Under the pieces are notes generated by a model that had not been told where the DNA came from, did not search any database, and worked only from the letters and a program-made list of their open reading frames with translations. Source: Albimonas sp963816545 (GTDB taxonomy: Bacteria; Pseudomonadota; Alphaproteobacteria; Rhodobacterales; Rhodobacteraceae). Taken from it: DNA of 64,000 bases. The translations under genes were made by a program, and so were the position numbers. The DNA lies in contig CAWFLE010000007.1 of the NCBI GenBank assembly GCA_963816545.1, forward strand, positions 1,054,001 to 1,118,000, given 5' to 3'. Within the stretch, counting starts at the first letter, position 1. Each line of letters starts with the position of its first letter. Shown here one piece after another: positions 52,704 through 61,014 of this stretch.

Positions 52704-53323
52704 TCGGCCGGCGCGCCTTCGGGCGCGAGGTCCAGCCGCCCGTCCCGGCGGCCCTCCGCCTGCCACCGGGCCCGCCAGCGGGCGGGCGGCGCAAGACGGG
52801 CCCGCAGACGCTCCAGCGTCCAGGAGGGCTCGTCCCACGAGCCGGCGGGGGCGGGAGACAGGCGCCAGCGCGTCTCCACTCCCTGCGCCCCTCCCTCCGA
52901 GGTCAGCAGCAGCGCCAGCGACCCCCCTCCCGCTTCGGCCGCCAGGTGAAGGCGGCGCACGGGCGTGAGGGCGGGAGGCGCCTCGATCTCGACGATCACC
53001 AGCTGCACGGTGCGGGAACGGAGCGCCTCCTCCGCGCACCACAGCGCATCCTCGGACTTGCGGCAGAGGCCGAGCACCAGGCGGGACGGGTCGAAGAATT
53101 CCGCCAAGCCCTCCGGATCGAGACGCCCCTCCGCCCGGCTCATGCGCAGCCAGAGCACCGGGCCGCGCACGCGCCCTGCCGCGAGGGCGGCGAAAGCGAC
53201 GCGCGATGGGCCGCAAACCTCATGCGCGCGTCCCCGCGGCAGCTCCAGCCCGGGCGAGAGAGCCACCGGCGGATGCGCGGCAGACGGCCTGCGGCTGATG
53301 CGGAGATGATCGAAGGACGGCAT
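52688..53323 (-). CDS. ImuA-like SOS mutagenesis accessory protein (orphan)
   Basis: The 211-aa protein resembles alphaproteobacterial ImuA (a RecA-like, truncated SulA-type ATPase fold). LELPRGRAHEVCGPSRVAFA is the ImuA/SulA N-terminal pattern; VLWLRMSRAEGRLDPEGLAE, LVLGLCRKSEDALWCAEEAL, VQLVIVEIEAPPALTPVRRL and LALLLTSEGGAQGVETRWRL follow. ImuA normally works with ImuB and DnaE2 in error-prone repair; neither is adjacent here. A LexA-type box lies 15 nt before the chosen ATG. A TTG four codons earlier is an alternative start. Confidence 0.72.
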   Translation of the reverse strand: MPSFDHLRISRRPSAAHPPVALSPGLELPRGRAHEVCGPSRVAFAALAAGRVRGPVLWLRMSRAEGRLDPEGLAEFFDPSRLVLGLCRKSEDALWCAEEALRSRTVQLVIVEIEAPPALTPVRRLHLAAEAGGGSLALLLTSEGGAQGVETRWRLSPAPAGSWDEPSWTLERLRARLAPPARWRARWQAEGRRDGRLDLAPEGAPADQVLA

Positions 53324-53337
53324 GCCCCCTCGCAAAT

Positions 53338-53352
53338 GTTCCTGTTATGTTC
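53338..53352 (-). promoter_or_regulatory. LexA (SOS) box upstream of the ImuA-like gene
   Basis: GTTC-CTGTTAT-GTTC, an exact GTTC-N7-GTTC direct repeat, the operator of alphaproteobacterial LexA (GAAC-N7-GAAC on the coding strand). It lies 15 nt upstream of the start codon, so LexA would block transcription initiation. Confidence 0.83.
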
Positions 53353-54428
53353 TAAAACTTCTTCAGCAGCGGAGCAATGACTGGGATTTTCTCTGGACGC
53401 ACGGCGGAGCCGCCCCATATCTCCCCGAGGTTGAACATCACCGGCAGTTCAGCCACGCGGGAGGCGATTCCCTCGCTCGCCCGAAATTCCCGGCCGCTAC
53501 AGGCGCGCCGGAAGATTTCTGACGGCTGACCCAGCTACATCAATGACTTCCGCGCCCAGCACTCGCGATTTTCGAGGATTTCGCTGCCCGGAAGTCAACG
53601 CTAAAGTAATGAATGTAAATAGCGTATCCATCATCGCTCCGGGGGTGATGGCCAGGTTGGAGCCGGGTTCGCTCCAAAAAGCGTTGTGTAGGCCTCAGCT
53701 CCCGGAGGCCGCTGCGAAAGCAAGTCGTTGTCGCAGCGACGTGAAAGCAATACGGGCGCTCCGGCGGGTCTCTGAGGCGAGGCCCGCCGCGAGCCCAAAG
53801 GCCAGCGCGCCTCGACCACCTCTCGCCGCGCATCGCATGGCACGAGACGGGCGCAGACGCTGAGAATTCAGCGCTCTGGCGAACCACGCTCCGCTTCGAC
53901 AGAAATGACGGCGACCCGCCCCAATTATCGGGCCGCTATTATTTTGCCTGTTCAGCCCGCCTCGTTTCCTCCCGCCCGTGCCTGCGAGTGGCAGAGGCGA
54001 AATGCCCGCCTCCCTCCCACCCAGGCCGCACGCAGCAGTCAAAGCTCCGAAATCCATAGCCTATTCCGCCTGGCCCGCGGAACCGAACCGTATTGTCCAC
54101 CGTGCCCAGGCGGCCGGCCATGGCGAACCGAGGGCCGACGGACGATTCGCCAGGCCGCCCCCGCGCCCCACAAGCTGAGGTTGTTTTGTTTAAACACAGA
54201 GAGTTAGCGGGAAAGCCCTCACACATGATGAGGATTACGATCAGGCTCTTTAAAACATAATTTAATACTTGTTCAGCGTATGCGTCACGCTCCGGGGTGA
54301 CGGCCACCGGGGGATGAGTAGCCCCCGTATGGCGTAGCGTCGGCCCGATCGCCCGGAGGCCCGCCCCCAACGGGCCTGATGCGAACATCATGGAAGGCGG
54401 GTCTCGCGGAAGCGGGGCCCGCCGCGGT
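53353..54428. other. 1.1-kb lower-GC, gene-poor region
   Basis: Base composition is clearly lower in G+C than the flanks, with A/T runs (TTTAAAACATAATTTAATAC near 54255; TTGTTTTGTTTAAAC near 54182). Reading frames up to 120 codons exist on both strands, but none has the codon bias of the genome or a recognisable motif. Short hairpins occur at 53661-53683 (TTGGAGC/GCTCCAA) and 54357-54377. No insertion-sequence ends, transposase or attachment site were found. Confidence 0.55.
54357..54377 (-). terminator. Terminator-like hairpin downstream of the SDR gene
   Basis: AGGCCCG (54357-54363) / CGGGCCT (54371-54377), perfect 7-bp stem with a 7-nt loop, about 50 nt beyond the stop of the minus-strand SDR operon. 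No T-run. Confidence 0.45.
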
Positions 54429-55298
54429 TCAGCGCCCCTCCCGATCCTGCGAGTCGCGTGCCCTGACCGCCTCGCGGATGCGCGCCCAGTCCTCGTCCGT
54501 CCGCTCGCGCAGCGCATAGGACGATACGCCCGCGGCGCGGTGCTGGCCGCCGTCCATGAACACCGTTTCGCCGGAGATCCAGCCGGATGCGGGGGAGAGC
54601 AGAAAGGCGGCGAGCCCGCCGATATCCTCAGGCGCCCCGGCCCGGCCCAGCGGATTGATCGCGGCGGTTGCGGCCCCCGGCGTCTCTCCGGGACGGAGGC
54701 GGGAGGACATGCCTGGGGTGGGAATCTCGCCCGGCGCGATGGCGTTGAGGCGGATGCCGTGGCGGCCCCATTCGAGCGACAGCGAGCGCGTCATGCTCTC
54801 CACCGCCGCCTTGGCCATGGTGGAGGGCGTGGAGAACGGCGCCCCGGTGCGAAGGCGGGTGGTGAGGATCGAGACCACGACCCCTGGCGCCTGAGCCTCG
54901 ATCCAGCGGCGGCCGGCGGCGTGGGTGACCAGGTACGTGCCGCGCATGACGATGCCGGTGACGGCGTCGAAGGCGCGGATCGACAGGTCCTCGGTCCGGG
55001 AGATGAAGTTGGCGCCGGCGTTGTTCACCAGACCCGTCAGCGGTCCACCCTGAAAGGCGCGGTCCATGAGCGCCTCGACCGCCTCCGGCTCGCGGATGTC
55101 GGCGGGCACGGCGTCCACCCGCCCGCCATGCTCGGCGGTCAGGGCGGCGGTCGTCTCCTCCAGCACCGCCGCCCGCCGCCCTGCAATCACCACATGGGCG
55201 CCGAGCGACAGGAGCCGCCCGGCCATCATCCGGCCGAGGCCCGTGCCCCCGCCGGTGACCAGGATCTTCGCGCCGTCGAAAGACCCGGGCGAGAACAT
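54429..55298 (-). CDS. SDR family oxidoreductase, 2,4-dienoyl-CoA reductase-like
   Basis: A 289-aa SDR. ILVTGGGTGLGRMMAGRLLS is the NADPH-binding loop (VIAGRR, with Arg after beta-2, favours NADP), and LVNNAGANFISRTEDLSIRA is characteristic of the 2,4-dienoyl-CoA reductase group. At the catalytic site GAPFSTPSTMAKAAVESM keeps the Lys, but the Tyr of YxxxK is replaced (Ser at that position), as in some dienoyl-CoA reductases. It ends with GWISGETVFMDGGQH and a longer Arg-rich tail. The start sits 1 nt from the next gene's stop. In this operon it probably reduces an unsaturated acyl-CoA. Confidence 0.82.
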   Translation of the reverse strand: MFSPGSFDGAKILVTGGGTGLGRMMAGRLLSLGAHVVIAGRRAAVLEETTAALTAEHGGRVDAVPADIREPEAVEALMDRAFQGGPLTGLVNNAGANFISRTEDLSIRAFDAVTGIVMRGTYLVTHAAGRRWIEAQAPGVVVSILTTRLRTGAPFSTPSTMAKAAVESMTRSLSLEWGRHGIRLNAIAPGEIPTPGMSSRLRPGETPGAATAAINPLGRAGAPEDIGGLAAFLLSPASGWISGETVFMDGGQHRAAGVSSYALRERTDEDWARIREAVRARDSQDREGR

Positions 55299-56077
55299 CA
55301 GAAGATGGTGTAGCCGCCGTCGATCGTGAAGGTCTGGCCGGTGTGGTACCCGCTGAGATCGCTCATCAGGTAGACCGCCAGCCCGCCGAAATCCGACGGC
55401 TCGCCGAAGCGGCGCACGGGGATGCGCTTGCCCACGTTGGTCAGGAACTTGTCGTTGGACATGGCCTTGGCGGTCATGTCGGTGACGATATAGCCGGGCA
55501 GGATGTTATTCGCCGTGATCCCGTAGCGCGCGAGCTCCACCGCGATGGCGCGCATCATGCCGTTCAGCGCGGCTTTCGACGCCCCGTAGTGCTCGTTGAA
55601 CGCCGCCCCGTCCACCGACGCGACCGAGGACGTGGCCACCAGCCGGCCGCCGGAATCGCCGGCCTCGTGCCGCTCCTTCATGTGCCGGCCCGCGACGCGG
55701 AAGGAGTGGACCACGCCGTCGAGGTTGGCGGCGAAGAGGTCATGCCAGTCCTGGTCCGTGCGGTCCAGGAACCCCGTGCGCCCCGAGGAGCCGGAGACGC
55801 CCGCGTTGGCGAACATGCCGTCGACCCGGCCCAGCTTGGCCAACGTGTCGGCCATGGCCGCGTCGATGGAGCCGTGGTCCAGCACGTCGCAGGGGAAGGC
55901 GGTCACGTCCAGCCCCTCGCATTCCGCGACGGCGTGCGCGTTCTTCTCCTCGTTGCGGCCCCAGATCGCGACCTTCGCCCCCGCCTGGGCCATGGTCTTC
56001 ACCATGCCGAGGCCGATGCCGCCGTTGCCGCCGGTGACGACGGCGACCTTGCCGGTGAGGTCGAGGGGGTGGGTCAT
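55298..56077 (-). CDS. SDR family oxidoreductase (3-hydroxyacyl/3-oxoacyl type)
   Basis: The 259-aa SDR starts at MTHPLDLTGKVAVVTGGNGG (its ATG overlaps the ligase stop). Motifs: TGGNGGIGLGMVKTMAQAG cofactor loop, MFANAGVSGSSG, catalytic Ser in LVATSSVASVDG and HYGASKAALNGM (YxxxK). NILPGYIVTDMTAKAM and the terminal TIDGGYTIF follow. A classical dehydrogenase, likely for a hydroxyacyl-CoA given its partners, but not proven. It is coupled to both neighbours by overlapping stops and starts. Confidence 0.85.
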   Translation of the reverse strand: MTHPLDLTGKVAVVTGGNGGIGLGMVKTMAQAGAKVAIWGRNEEKNAHAVAECEGLDVTAFPCDVLDHGSIDAAMADTLAKLGRVDGMFANAGVSGSSGRTGFLDRTDQDWHDLFAANLDGVVHSFRVAGRHMKERHEAGDSGGRLVATSSVASVDGAAFNEHYGASKAALNGMMRAIAVELARYGITANNILPGYIVTDMTAKAMSNDKFLTNVGKRIPVRRFGEPSDFGGLAVYLMSDLSGYHTGQTFTIDGGYTIF

Positions 56078-57632
56078 GCGTGTGCTCCCTGTTCGCGGGC
56101 CTTGGCCCAGTATTCGTCCTTGAGGTGGCGCTTCATCAGCTTGCCGGTCGCCGTGCGCGGCAGGTCTTCGCGGAAGTCGATGCTGCGCGGCGCCTTTATG
56201 TGCGACAGCCGCTCCCGGCACCAGCCGATCAGCTCGGCTTCCAGATCCGGCCCCGCCTCCCGCGGGTCGGCGAGCTGGACGACGGCCTTGACCGCCTCGC
56301 CCATCTCTTCGTCCGGGACGCCGAAGACGGCGCAGTCCGTGACCTTGTCATGGCAGACCAGAAGGTCCTCGCATTCCTGCGGGTAGATGTTCACGCCGCC
56401 CGAGATGATCGTGTAGGCGGCGCGGTCCGTCAGGAACAGGAAGCCCGCGTCGTTGACATAGCCCACGTCGCCCAGCGTGCCGCAGCCGGGGCGGGCGAAA
56501 GCCTTCTTCGTCTTGTCGGGGTCGTGGAAGTACTCGAAGTCGATGCCGCTGTCGAAATAGACATCGCCGATATCGCCGGCGGGAACGTCCCGCCCGTCGG
56601 AGTCGAGGATCGCCATGCGCCCCACGATCGCCTTGCCGACCGTGCCGGGGTTGGCCATCCAGTCCTCGCACAGCGCCACGGTGGCGCCGTTCCCTTCGGT
56701 GCCGCCGTAGTATTCCAGCAGGATCGGGCCCCACCAGTCGATCATGCGATGCTTGATCTCCTGCGGGCAGGGCGCGGCGGCGTGGACGGCGACCTTGAGC
56801 GAGGAGACGTCGTGGCGCGTCCGCACTTCCTCCGGCAGCTTCAGCATCCGCACGAACATGGTGGGCACGAGCTGCGTATGCGTGGCGCGGTGCGCCTCCA
56901 CCGCCGCCAGATACGCCTCCGGCTCGAACCGCTCCATGATCACCGTTGTCCCACCCAGATTGCCCATGGTCAGGCAGAAGCGCAGGGGCGCTGCGTGGTA
57001 AAGCGGCGCGGGCGAGAGATAGACCGTGTCCGCATCCGCCCGGCAGTACTTCTCGATCAGCAGCGACAGGAACGGGTTGATGTGGTCCACCGGGTCATGG
57101 GTGAAGGTCTTGGTGATGCCCTTCGGCCGCCCGGTGGTGCCGGAGGAATAGAGCATGTCCATCCCGGCGTATTCGTCCGCCACCGGCTCGGCCGGCTGGG
57201 CTTCGGTCAGCCGCTCCCAGCGGTCCCAGCCCTCGGCGTCGGCGTCGGCGTCGCGAGCATGATGCAGGGCAGCCCCTCCGCCTGCGCCCGGTATTCCGCG
57301 GCTTTGGGCAGGTATGCGTCGGAGGCGATGAGAACCTTGGCGCCGCAATCGCGGATGATGTAACCGGCCTCGTCCGGGGACAGATACCGGCTGATGGCGG
57401 TGTAGATCACCCCGGCGCGGTGCGCGGCCCAGAGGATCTCCATGAACTCCAGCCGGTTCTCCATGATGAAGGCGATGTGGTCGCCCGGCCCCACCCCCAG
57501 CGCGCGAAGCACCTGCGCGCCCCGGTTCGACCGCTCGTCGAGCTGGCGGTAGGTCATCGTCTCGCCCGTTCCGGCCATGACGTAGGCCGGCTTGTCGGGC
57601 GTCTGGCGCGCGTGGAACGACGGGTGCTTCAT
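56074..57632 (-). CDS. AMP-dependent acyl-CoA synthetase/ligase, frameshifted as sequenced
   Basis: An adenylate-forming enzyme of about 519 aa. It begins MKHPSFHARQTPDKPAYVMA; RNLVNCLIK upstream is not conserved and the start has GGGAGGG near. Motifs: DMLYSSGTTGRPKGITKTFT (P-loop), YYGGTEGNGAT, FLFLTDRAAYTIISGGVNIY (A5-A8 region) and catalytic Lys in RTATGKLMKRH. The frame breaks near 57251-57256 (TCGCGA) after LPCIMLA and resumes DADADAEGWDRWERL. It activates a carboxylic acid (medium-chain, aromatic or steroid-like side chain) to its CoA ester for the operon's SDRs and the nearby racemase. Confidence 0.85.
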
Positions 57633-57675
57633 CCTCGGCCCTCCCTTGACGCGGCGCGCTTGCGGAGGCGCCGGC

Positions 57676-57694
57676 TTAATCAGGCAATTAACCA
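57676..57694. promoter_or_regulatory. AT-rich 19-bp motif, copy 2 (upstream of the CoA ligase operon)
   Basis: TTAATCAGGCAATTAACCA, 44 nt upstream of the ligase ATG (minus strand). It contains the palindrome TTAAT-N6-ATTAA. It matches copy 1 (17902) at 15 and copy 3 (57897) at 14 of 19 positions. It is the expected position for an operator of a TetR/GntR-like regulator. The regulator gene is not in the window. Confidence 0.55.
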
Positions 57695-57896
57695 GATTCC
57701 GCATGAGTTGCAAAGCGCCGCTTGCGTGGGCGCCGCGTGCCTCGTATGGTGCACAGGCACGCCGCCTCAGGGAGGGGGCGGAGACGACAAGAGACGCGGT
57801 CCTCGAAGATCGCGCTCAGGGAGGAAGCGCAGGCCGCCGGACCTGTGCGCGGCGGAGGCCCCCGGGCCCGCCCGCAGGCCCGGCGGCCGTCCCCTG

Positions 57897-57915
57897 TTCA
57901 TCGGTCAATTAACGC
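57897..57915. promoter_or_regulatory. AT-rich 19-bp motif, copy 3 (upstream of the racemase gene)
   Basis: TTCATCGGTCAATTAACGC, 63 nt upstream of the alpha-methylacyl-CoA racemase start (plus strand). With one G before it, the arms GTTCAT / ATTAAC form an imperfect inverted repeat. Together with copy 2 it flanks the divergent 345-bp intergenic region, suggesting joint control. Between them I see only G/C-rich sequence without another gene. Confidence 0.5.
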
Positions 57916-57977
57916 CTTGAACCCAGCCATCGGCGGCGGCATGGTCGCCCCTCGCATCCAGGCAGAAGGGGCAGGCC

Positions 57978-59105
57978 ATGGCGGGACCGCTTGAGGGATT
58001 GAGGCTGATCGAGATGGCGGGAATCGGCCCCTGCCCGCTGGCGGGCCAGCTGATGGCCGATCTCGGCGCCGACGTGGTGGTCATCGACCGCAAGTCGGGC
58101 GAGGCGCGCGAGCATGACGTCAACAACCGCAACAAGCGCAGCGCCGCCCTCAACCTCAAGACCGAGGAGGGGGTGGAGGCGGCGCTGAAGCTGATCGAGA
58201 AGGCGGACGCGCTGATCGAGGGCTACCGACCCGGCGTGATGGAGCGCATGGGCCTCGGCCCCGACATCTGCCTCGCCCGCAACCCCGGGCTGGTGTTCGG
58301 CCGCATGACCGGCTGGGGGCAGGAGGGGCCGTGGTCCCAGATGGCGGGGCACGACCTCAACTACCTCTCGCTGACCGGCGCGCTGGGGATGATGGGCAAG
58401 CAGGGCGAGCCGCCCGTGCCGCCGCTCAACCTCGTGGCCGACTACGGCGGCGGGTCCATGTTCCTGATCTTCGGCGTGCTCTCGGCGCTGTGGGAGCGGT
58501 CGCGGTCGGGCAAGGGCCAGGTGGTGGACGCGGCGATGGTAGACGGCGTCTCCGCGATGACCGGCATCTTCCGCGGGATGCAGGCCTCGGGCCGCTGGGT
58601 GTGGGAACGCGAATCGAACTTGCTGGACGGCGCCGCCCCCTTCTACCGCTGCTACGAGACGGCCGACGGCCAGTATATCTCCGTCGCCCCCATCGAGCCG
58701 CAGTTCTTCGCCGAGCTGGTGGAGAAGGCCGGCATTGACCCGAGCCACACCGAGGACCAGGGCGACTGGGAGACCTGGGAGGACCGCCGCGCCGACTATG
58801 CCGAGATCTTCCGCTCCCGCACCCGCACCCAGTGGGAGGCGGTGTTCGAGGGCTCGGACGCCTGCGTGGCCCCTGTTCTGAGCCCGCCCGAGGCCGAGGC
58901 GCACCCCCACAACGTCGCGCGCGGCGCGCATCTGGAGGTGGCGGGCAACGTCCAGTGCGCCCCCGCCCCCCGCTTCGACCGCACTCCCTGGACCGCCCCT
59001 CGCCCCGCGCGCCCCGCCGGCGCGGACACCGAGGCGGCGCTGCGCGAGGCGGGCCTCGGCGACGAGGACATCGCGAACCTGAAGGCGGCCGGCGCCCTCG
59101 CCTGA
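57978..59105 (+). CDS. Alpha-methylacyl-CoA racemase (CaiB/BaiF CoA-transferase family)
   Basis: The 375-aa protein opens GPLEGLRLIEMAGIGPCPLA, typical for the racemase branch. The catalytic His is in MAGHDLNYLSLTGALGMMG (about 122-140), and the catalytic Asp is in NLVADYGGGSMFLIFGVLSA (about 152). GQVVDAAMVDGVSAM and YETADGQYISVAPIEPQFF match mycobacterial MCR and human AMACR. These epimerise 2-methylacyl-CoA (from branched or sterol side chains) so beta-oxidation can proceed. The divergent ligase operon and the downstream acyl-CoA genes fit this pathway. Confidence 0.88.
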   Translation: MAGPLEGLRLIEMAGIGPCPLAGQLMADLGADVVVIDRKSGEAREHDVNNRNKRSAALNLKTEEGVEAALKLIEKADALIEGYRPGVMERMGLGPDICLARNPGLVFGRMTGWGQEGPWSQMAGHDLNYLSLTGALGMMGKQGEPPVPPLNLVADYGGGSMFLIFGVLSALWERSRSGKGQVVDAAMVDGVSAMTGIFRGMQASGRWVWERESNLLDGAAPFYRCYETADGQYISVAPIEPQFFAELVEKAGIDPSHTEDQGDWETWEDRRADYAEIFRSRTRTQWEAVFEGSDACVAPVLSPPEAEAHPHNVARGAHLEVAGNVQCAPAPRFDRTPWTAPRPARPAGADTEAALREAGLGDEDIANLKAAGALA

Positions 59106-59137
59106 CCGATGGCGGAGCGGCTCCGGTCGCTCCGCCC

Positions 59138-60028
59138 TCAGAGGCGCGTGAACCGGAACCCGAAGGCGTCGCCCTCCCGCACCACGTGGCCGATGGTCGG
59201 CAGCGGGAAATGCGCGGGCAGGATGAGGCGGTCGGTCTCGGCCGTCGCCTCGAAGATCGCGCGCCGGGTCCGCACCGCCTGATCCGGGTCGGCGTCCGAG
59301 AAAAAGCGCAGCTCCGGATGGCGGCACTGGATGGTGGAGTGGAAGGCGTCGCCCGTGAGCATCGCCTGCTCGCCGTTCGAGCGGACGTGCACGCAGACAT
59401 GCCCCGGCGTGTGGCCGGGCGAGGGCTCTATCCAGACCTCGTCATCCAGCGCGAAGTCGGTCTCCACCAGCTGCGCCTGCCCGGCGGCGATGACGGGAGA
59501 GACGGACTTGGCCCAGGTCTCGGGTCGAGCGGTCTGGATGAAGCGCTCGTCAGTGGCGGTCATCAGGTAGGTGGCGTTGGGGAAGGTGGGGACCCAGGCC
59601 CCGTCCACCTGCATGGTGTTCCACCCCACATGATCGCCGTGGAGATGGGTGCACAGCACATGCGTGACCTCGCCCCGGTCCACCCCCGCCTCGGCCAGCG
59701 TCCGCAGCCAGCGGTCGTTGGTGCGCATGTGCCAGGCGGGGATCGAGGGGTAGCTCTTCCCGCACCCCACGCAGGTGTCCACCACGATCACGTGGCGCGA
59801 GGTGCGCAGCACGTAGGTCTGGATAGCGAGGATCAGCATCCCCGACTTCGTGTCGAGCGCCCACCCCTCCAAGTCGCCGCGCATGGCCTCGACGGCGGCC
59901 TCGGCCACCTCGGCGTCCTCGGGGAACATGCCGGCGGGGGTGCGGAAGGGGGCGTAGATCTCCACCACGCGGCGGACCTCCACGTTCCCGACCTTGAAGG
60001 GGGGCGGCAGCAGGCGGTCGTCGGTCAT
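59138..60028 (-). CDS. MBL-fold metallo-hydrolase
   Basis: The 296-aa metallo-beta-lactamase-fold protein has the metal motif in VTHVLCTHLHGDHVGWNTMQ (HxHxDH, about residues 107-126). Further ligands are in EPSPGHTPGHVCVHVRSNGE, the Asp in AMLTGDAFHSTIQ and a terminal His in LILPAHFPLPTIGHVV. The group includes lactonases and other hydrolases of the N-acyl-homoserine-lactone/glyoxalase-II type. The start MTDDRLLPPPFKVGNVEVRR fits. It is the last gene of the minus-strand acyl-CoA operon, separated from the hydratase by repeat B2. Confidence 0.84.
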   Translation of the reverse strand: MTDDRLLPPPFKVGNVEVRRVVEIYAPFRTPAGMFPEDAEVAEAAVEAMRGDLEGWALDTKSGMLILAIQTYVLRTSRHVIVVDTCVGCGKSYPSIPAWHMRTNDRWLRTLAEAGVDRGEVTHVLCTHLHGDHVGWNTMQVDGAWVPTFPNATYLMTATDERFIQTARPETWAKSVSPVIAAGQAQLVETDFALDDEVWIEPSPGHTPGHVCVHVRSNGEQAMLTGDAFHSTIQCRHPELRFFSDADPDQAVRTRRAIFEATAETDRLILPAHFPLPTIGHVVREGDAFGFRFTRL

Positions 60029-60040
60029 CGCATCCTCCGC

Positions 60041-60200
60041 AGGGGCGCCGCGCCGTCGGTCTCGCCCGTGGGTCGCGTCGGGCCCGCGGCGCGTTGCGGG
60101 CCGGTCGGGGTCTGGCGACCGTCGCCAGAGGCGAACCGCCCGCAATGCGCCGCGGGCGGACGCGCAACCAGGGGGCGCCCACGGTCGGCGCGGCGCCCCC
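60041..60200 (-). repeat. Nested inverted-repeat element, family B copy 2
   Basis: Arms at 60041-60101 and about 60138-60200 are imperfect inverted copies (GGGGCGCCGCGCCG... against ...CGGCGCGGCGCCCC). It shares GCCCGCGGCGCGTTGCGGGC and GGTCTGGCGACCG with copy 1 (47776-47976). It begins 8 nt beyond the stop of the enoyl-CoA hydratase gene, the same position relative to a minus-strand stop as copy 1. Confidence 0.65.
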
Positions 60201-60207
60201 GAAGGGG

Positions 60208-61005
60208 TCAGCGCCCCTTGAAGTCCGGGAGCCGACGCTCGGAGGTGGCCTTCACACCCTCGCGGAAGTCTTCGGTCTTGCGCAGGCGGGTCTGTTCGGC
60301 GAGCTCATGGTCGGTGGCCTTGCGCACCGCCTCCGCAAGCCCCTCGCGCAGGGTCTTGCGGGTGGAGATCACCGCCAGCGGCGCGTTGATCGCGATCTCG
60401 CGCGCGAGGTCCCATGCCGTCTGGCGCAGCGCCTCGGCCGGGACCAGCACGTCCGCCAGTCCCATGGCATGCGCCTCCTCCCCCTTCAGGCGGCGGGAGG
60501 TCATGAAGATCAGGTTGGCGTTCTGCTGCCCCACGATCCGCGGCAGCGTGTGCGTCAGCCCGAAGCCCGGGTGGAAGCCCAGCCGCGTGAAGTTGGCCGC
60601 GAAGCGCGCATCGGGGCTCGCGACCCGGAAGTCGGCGGCGCAGGCGAGGCCGAGGCCGCCCCCGATGGCCGCCCCCTGCACCGCCGCCACGATGGGCTTC
60701 AGGCAGGAGAACACGCGCGTCGCCTCCACATAGAGGTGCTGCACGCCCGAGTTGTCCACCTTGGAGGCCGGCCCCTTCGCCTCCTCCCGGTTCGAGAAGT
60801 CGGCGCCGGCGCAGAAGCTCTTGCCCTCGGCGCAGAGCAGGATCGCGCGGCAGTCGTCGTCCTTGTCCAGCGCCTCGCAGGTGTCGGCGATCTGGCGGAT
60901 CAGGTCGAAGTCGAAGAAGTTGTGGGGCGGGCGGCGGATCTCCACCGTCGCGACGTAGTCCTTCAGCGAGACGCCGAGCTCGGGCTGGCTGTAGTCCTTG
61001 GGCAT
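60208..61005 (-). CDS. Enoyl-CoA hydratase/isomerase (crotonase) family protein
   Basis: A 265-aa crotonase. VATVEIRRPPHNFFDFDLIR is the N-terminal strand-helix with an unusual F-F-D. Oxyanion-hole loops are CAEGKSFCAGADFSNREEAK and VAAVQGAAIGGGLGLACAAD. NFTRLGFHPGFGLTHTLPRI holds the catalytic-side loop, where the usual Glu pair is replaced by F/H-P-G-F-G, so the exact reaction (hydration, isomerisation or thioester cleavage) is uncertain. A TTAGGAGGG ribosome site overlaps the end of the ligase gene. Part of the acyl-CoA degradation operon. Confidence 0.88.
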   Translation of the reverse strand: MPKDYSQPELGVSLKDYVATVEIRRPPHNFFDFDLIRQIADTCEALDKDDDCRAILLCAEGKSFCAGADFSNREEAKGPASKVDNSGVQHLYVEATRVFSCLKPIVAAVQGAAIGGGLGLACAADFRVASPDARFAANFTRLGFHPGFGLTHTLPRIVGQQNANLIFMTSRRLKGEEAHAMGLADVLVPAEALRQTAWDLAREIAINAPLAVISTRKTLREGLAEAVRKATDHELAEQTRLRKTEDFREGVKATSERRLPDFKGR

Positions 61006-61014
61006 CGTTCCCTC

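Noticed and set aside
53497..53634. A 45-codon minus-strand frame (MMDTLFTFITLALTSG...)
   Set aside because: Short, without a convincing ribosome site or codon bias; cannot be supported.
53543..53863. A 106-codon plus-strand frame in the low-GC region (MTSAPSTRDFRGF...)
   Set aside because: Codon use unlike the genome, no ribosome site, no motif, and equally long frames on the other strand.
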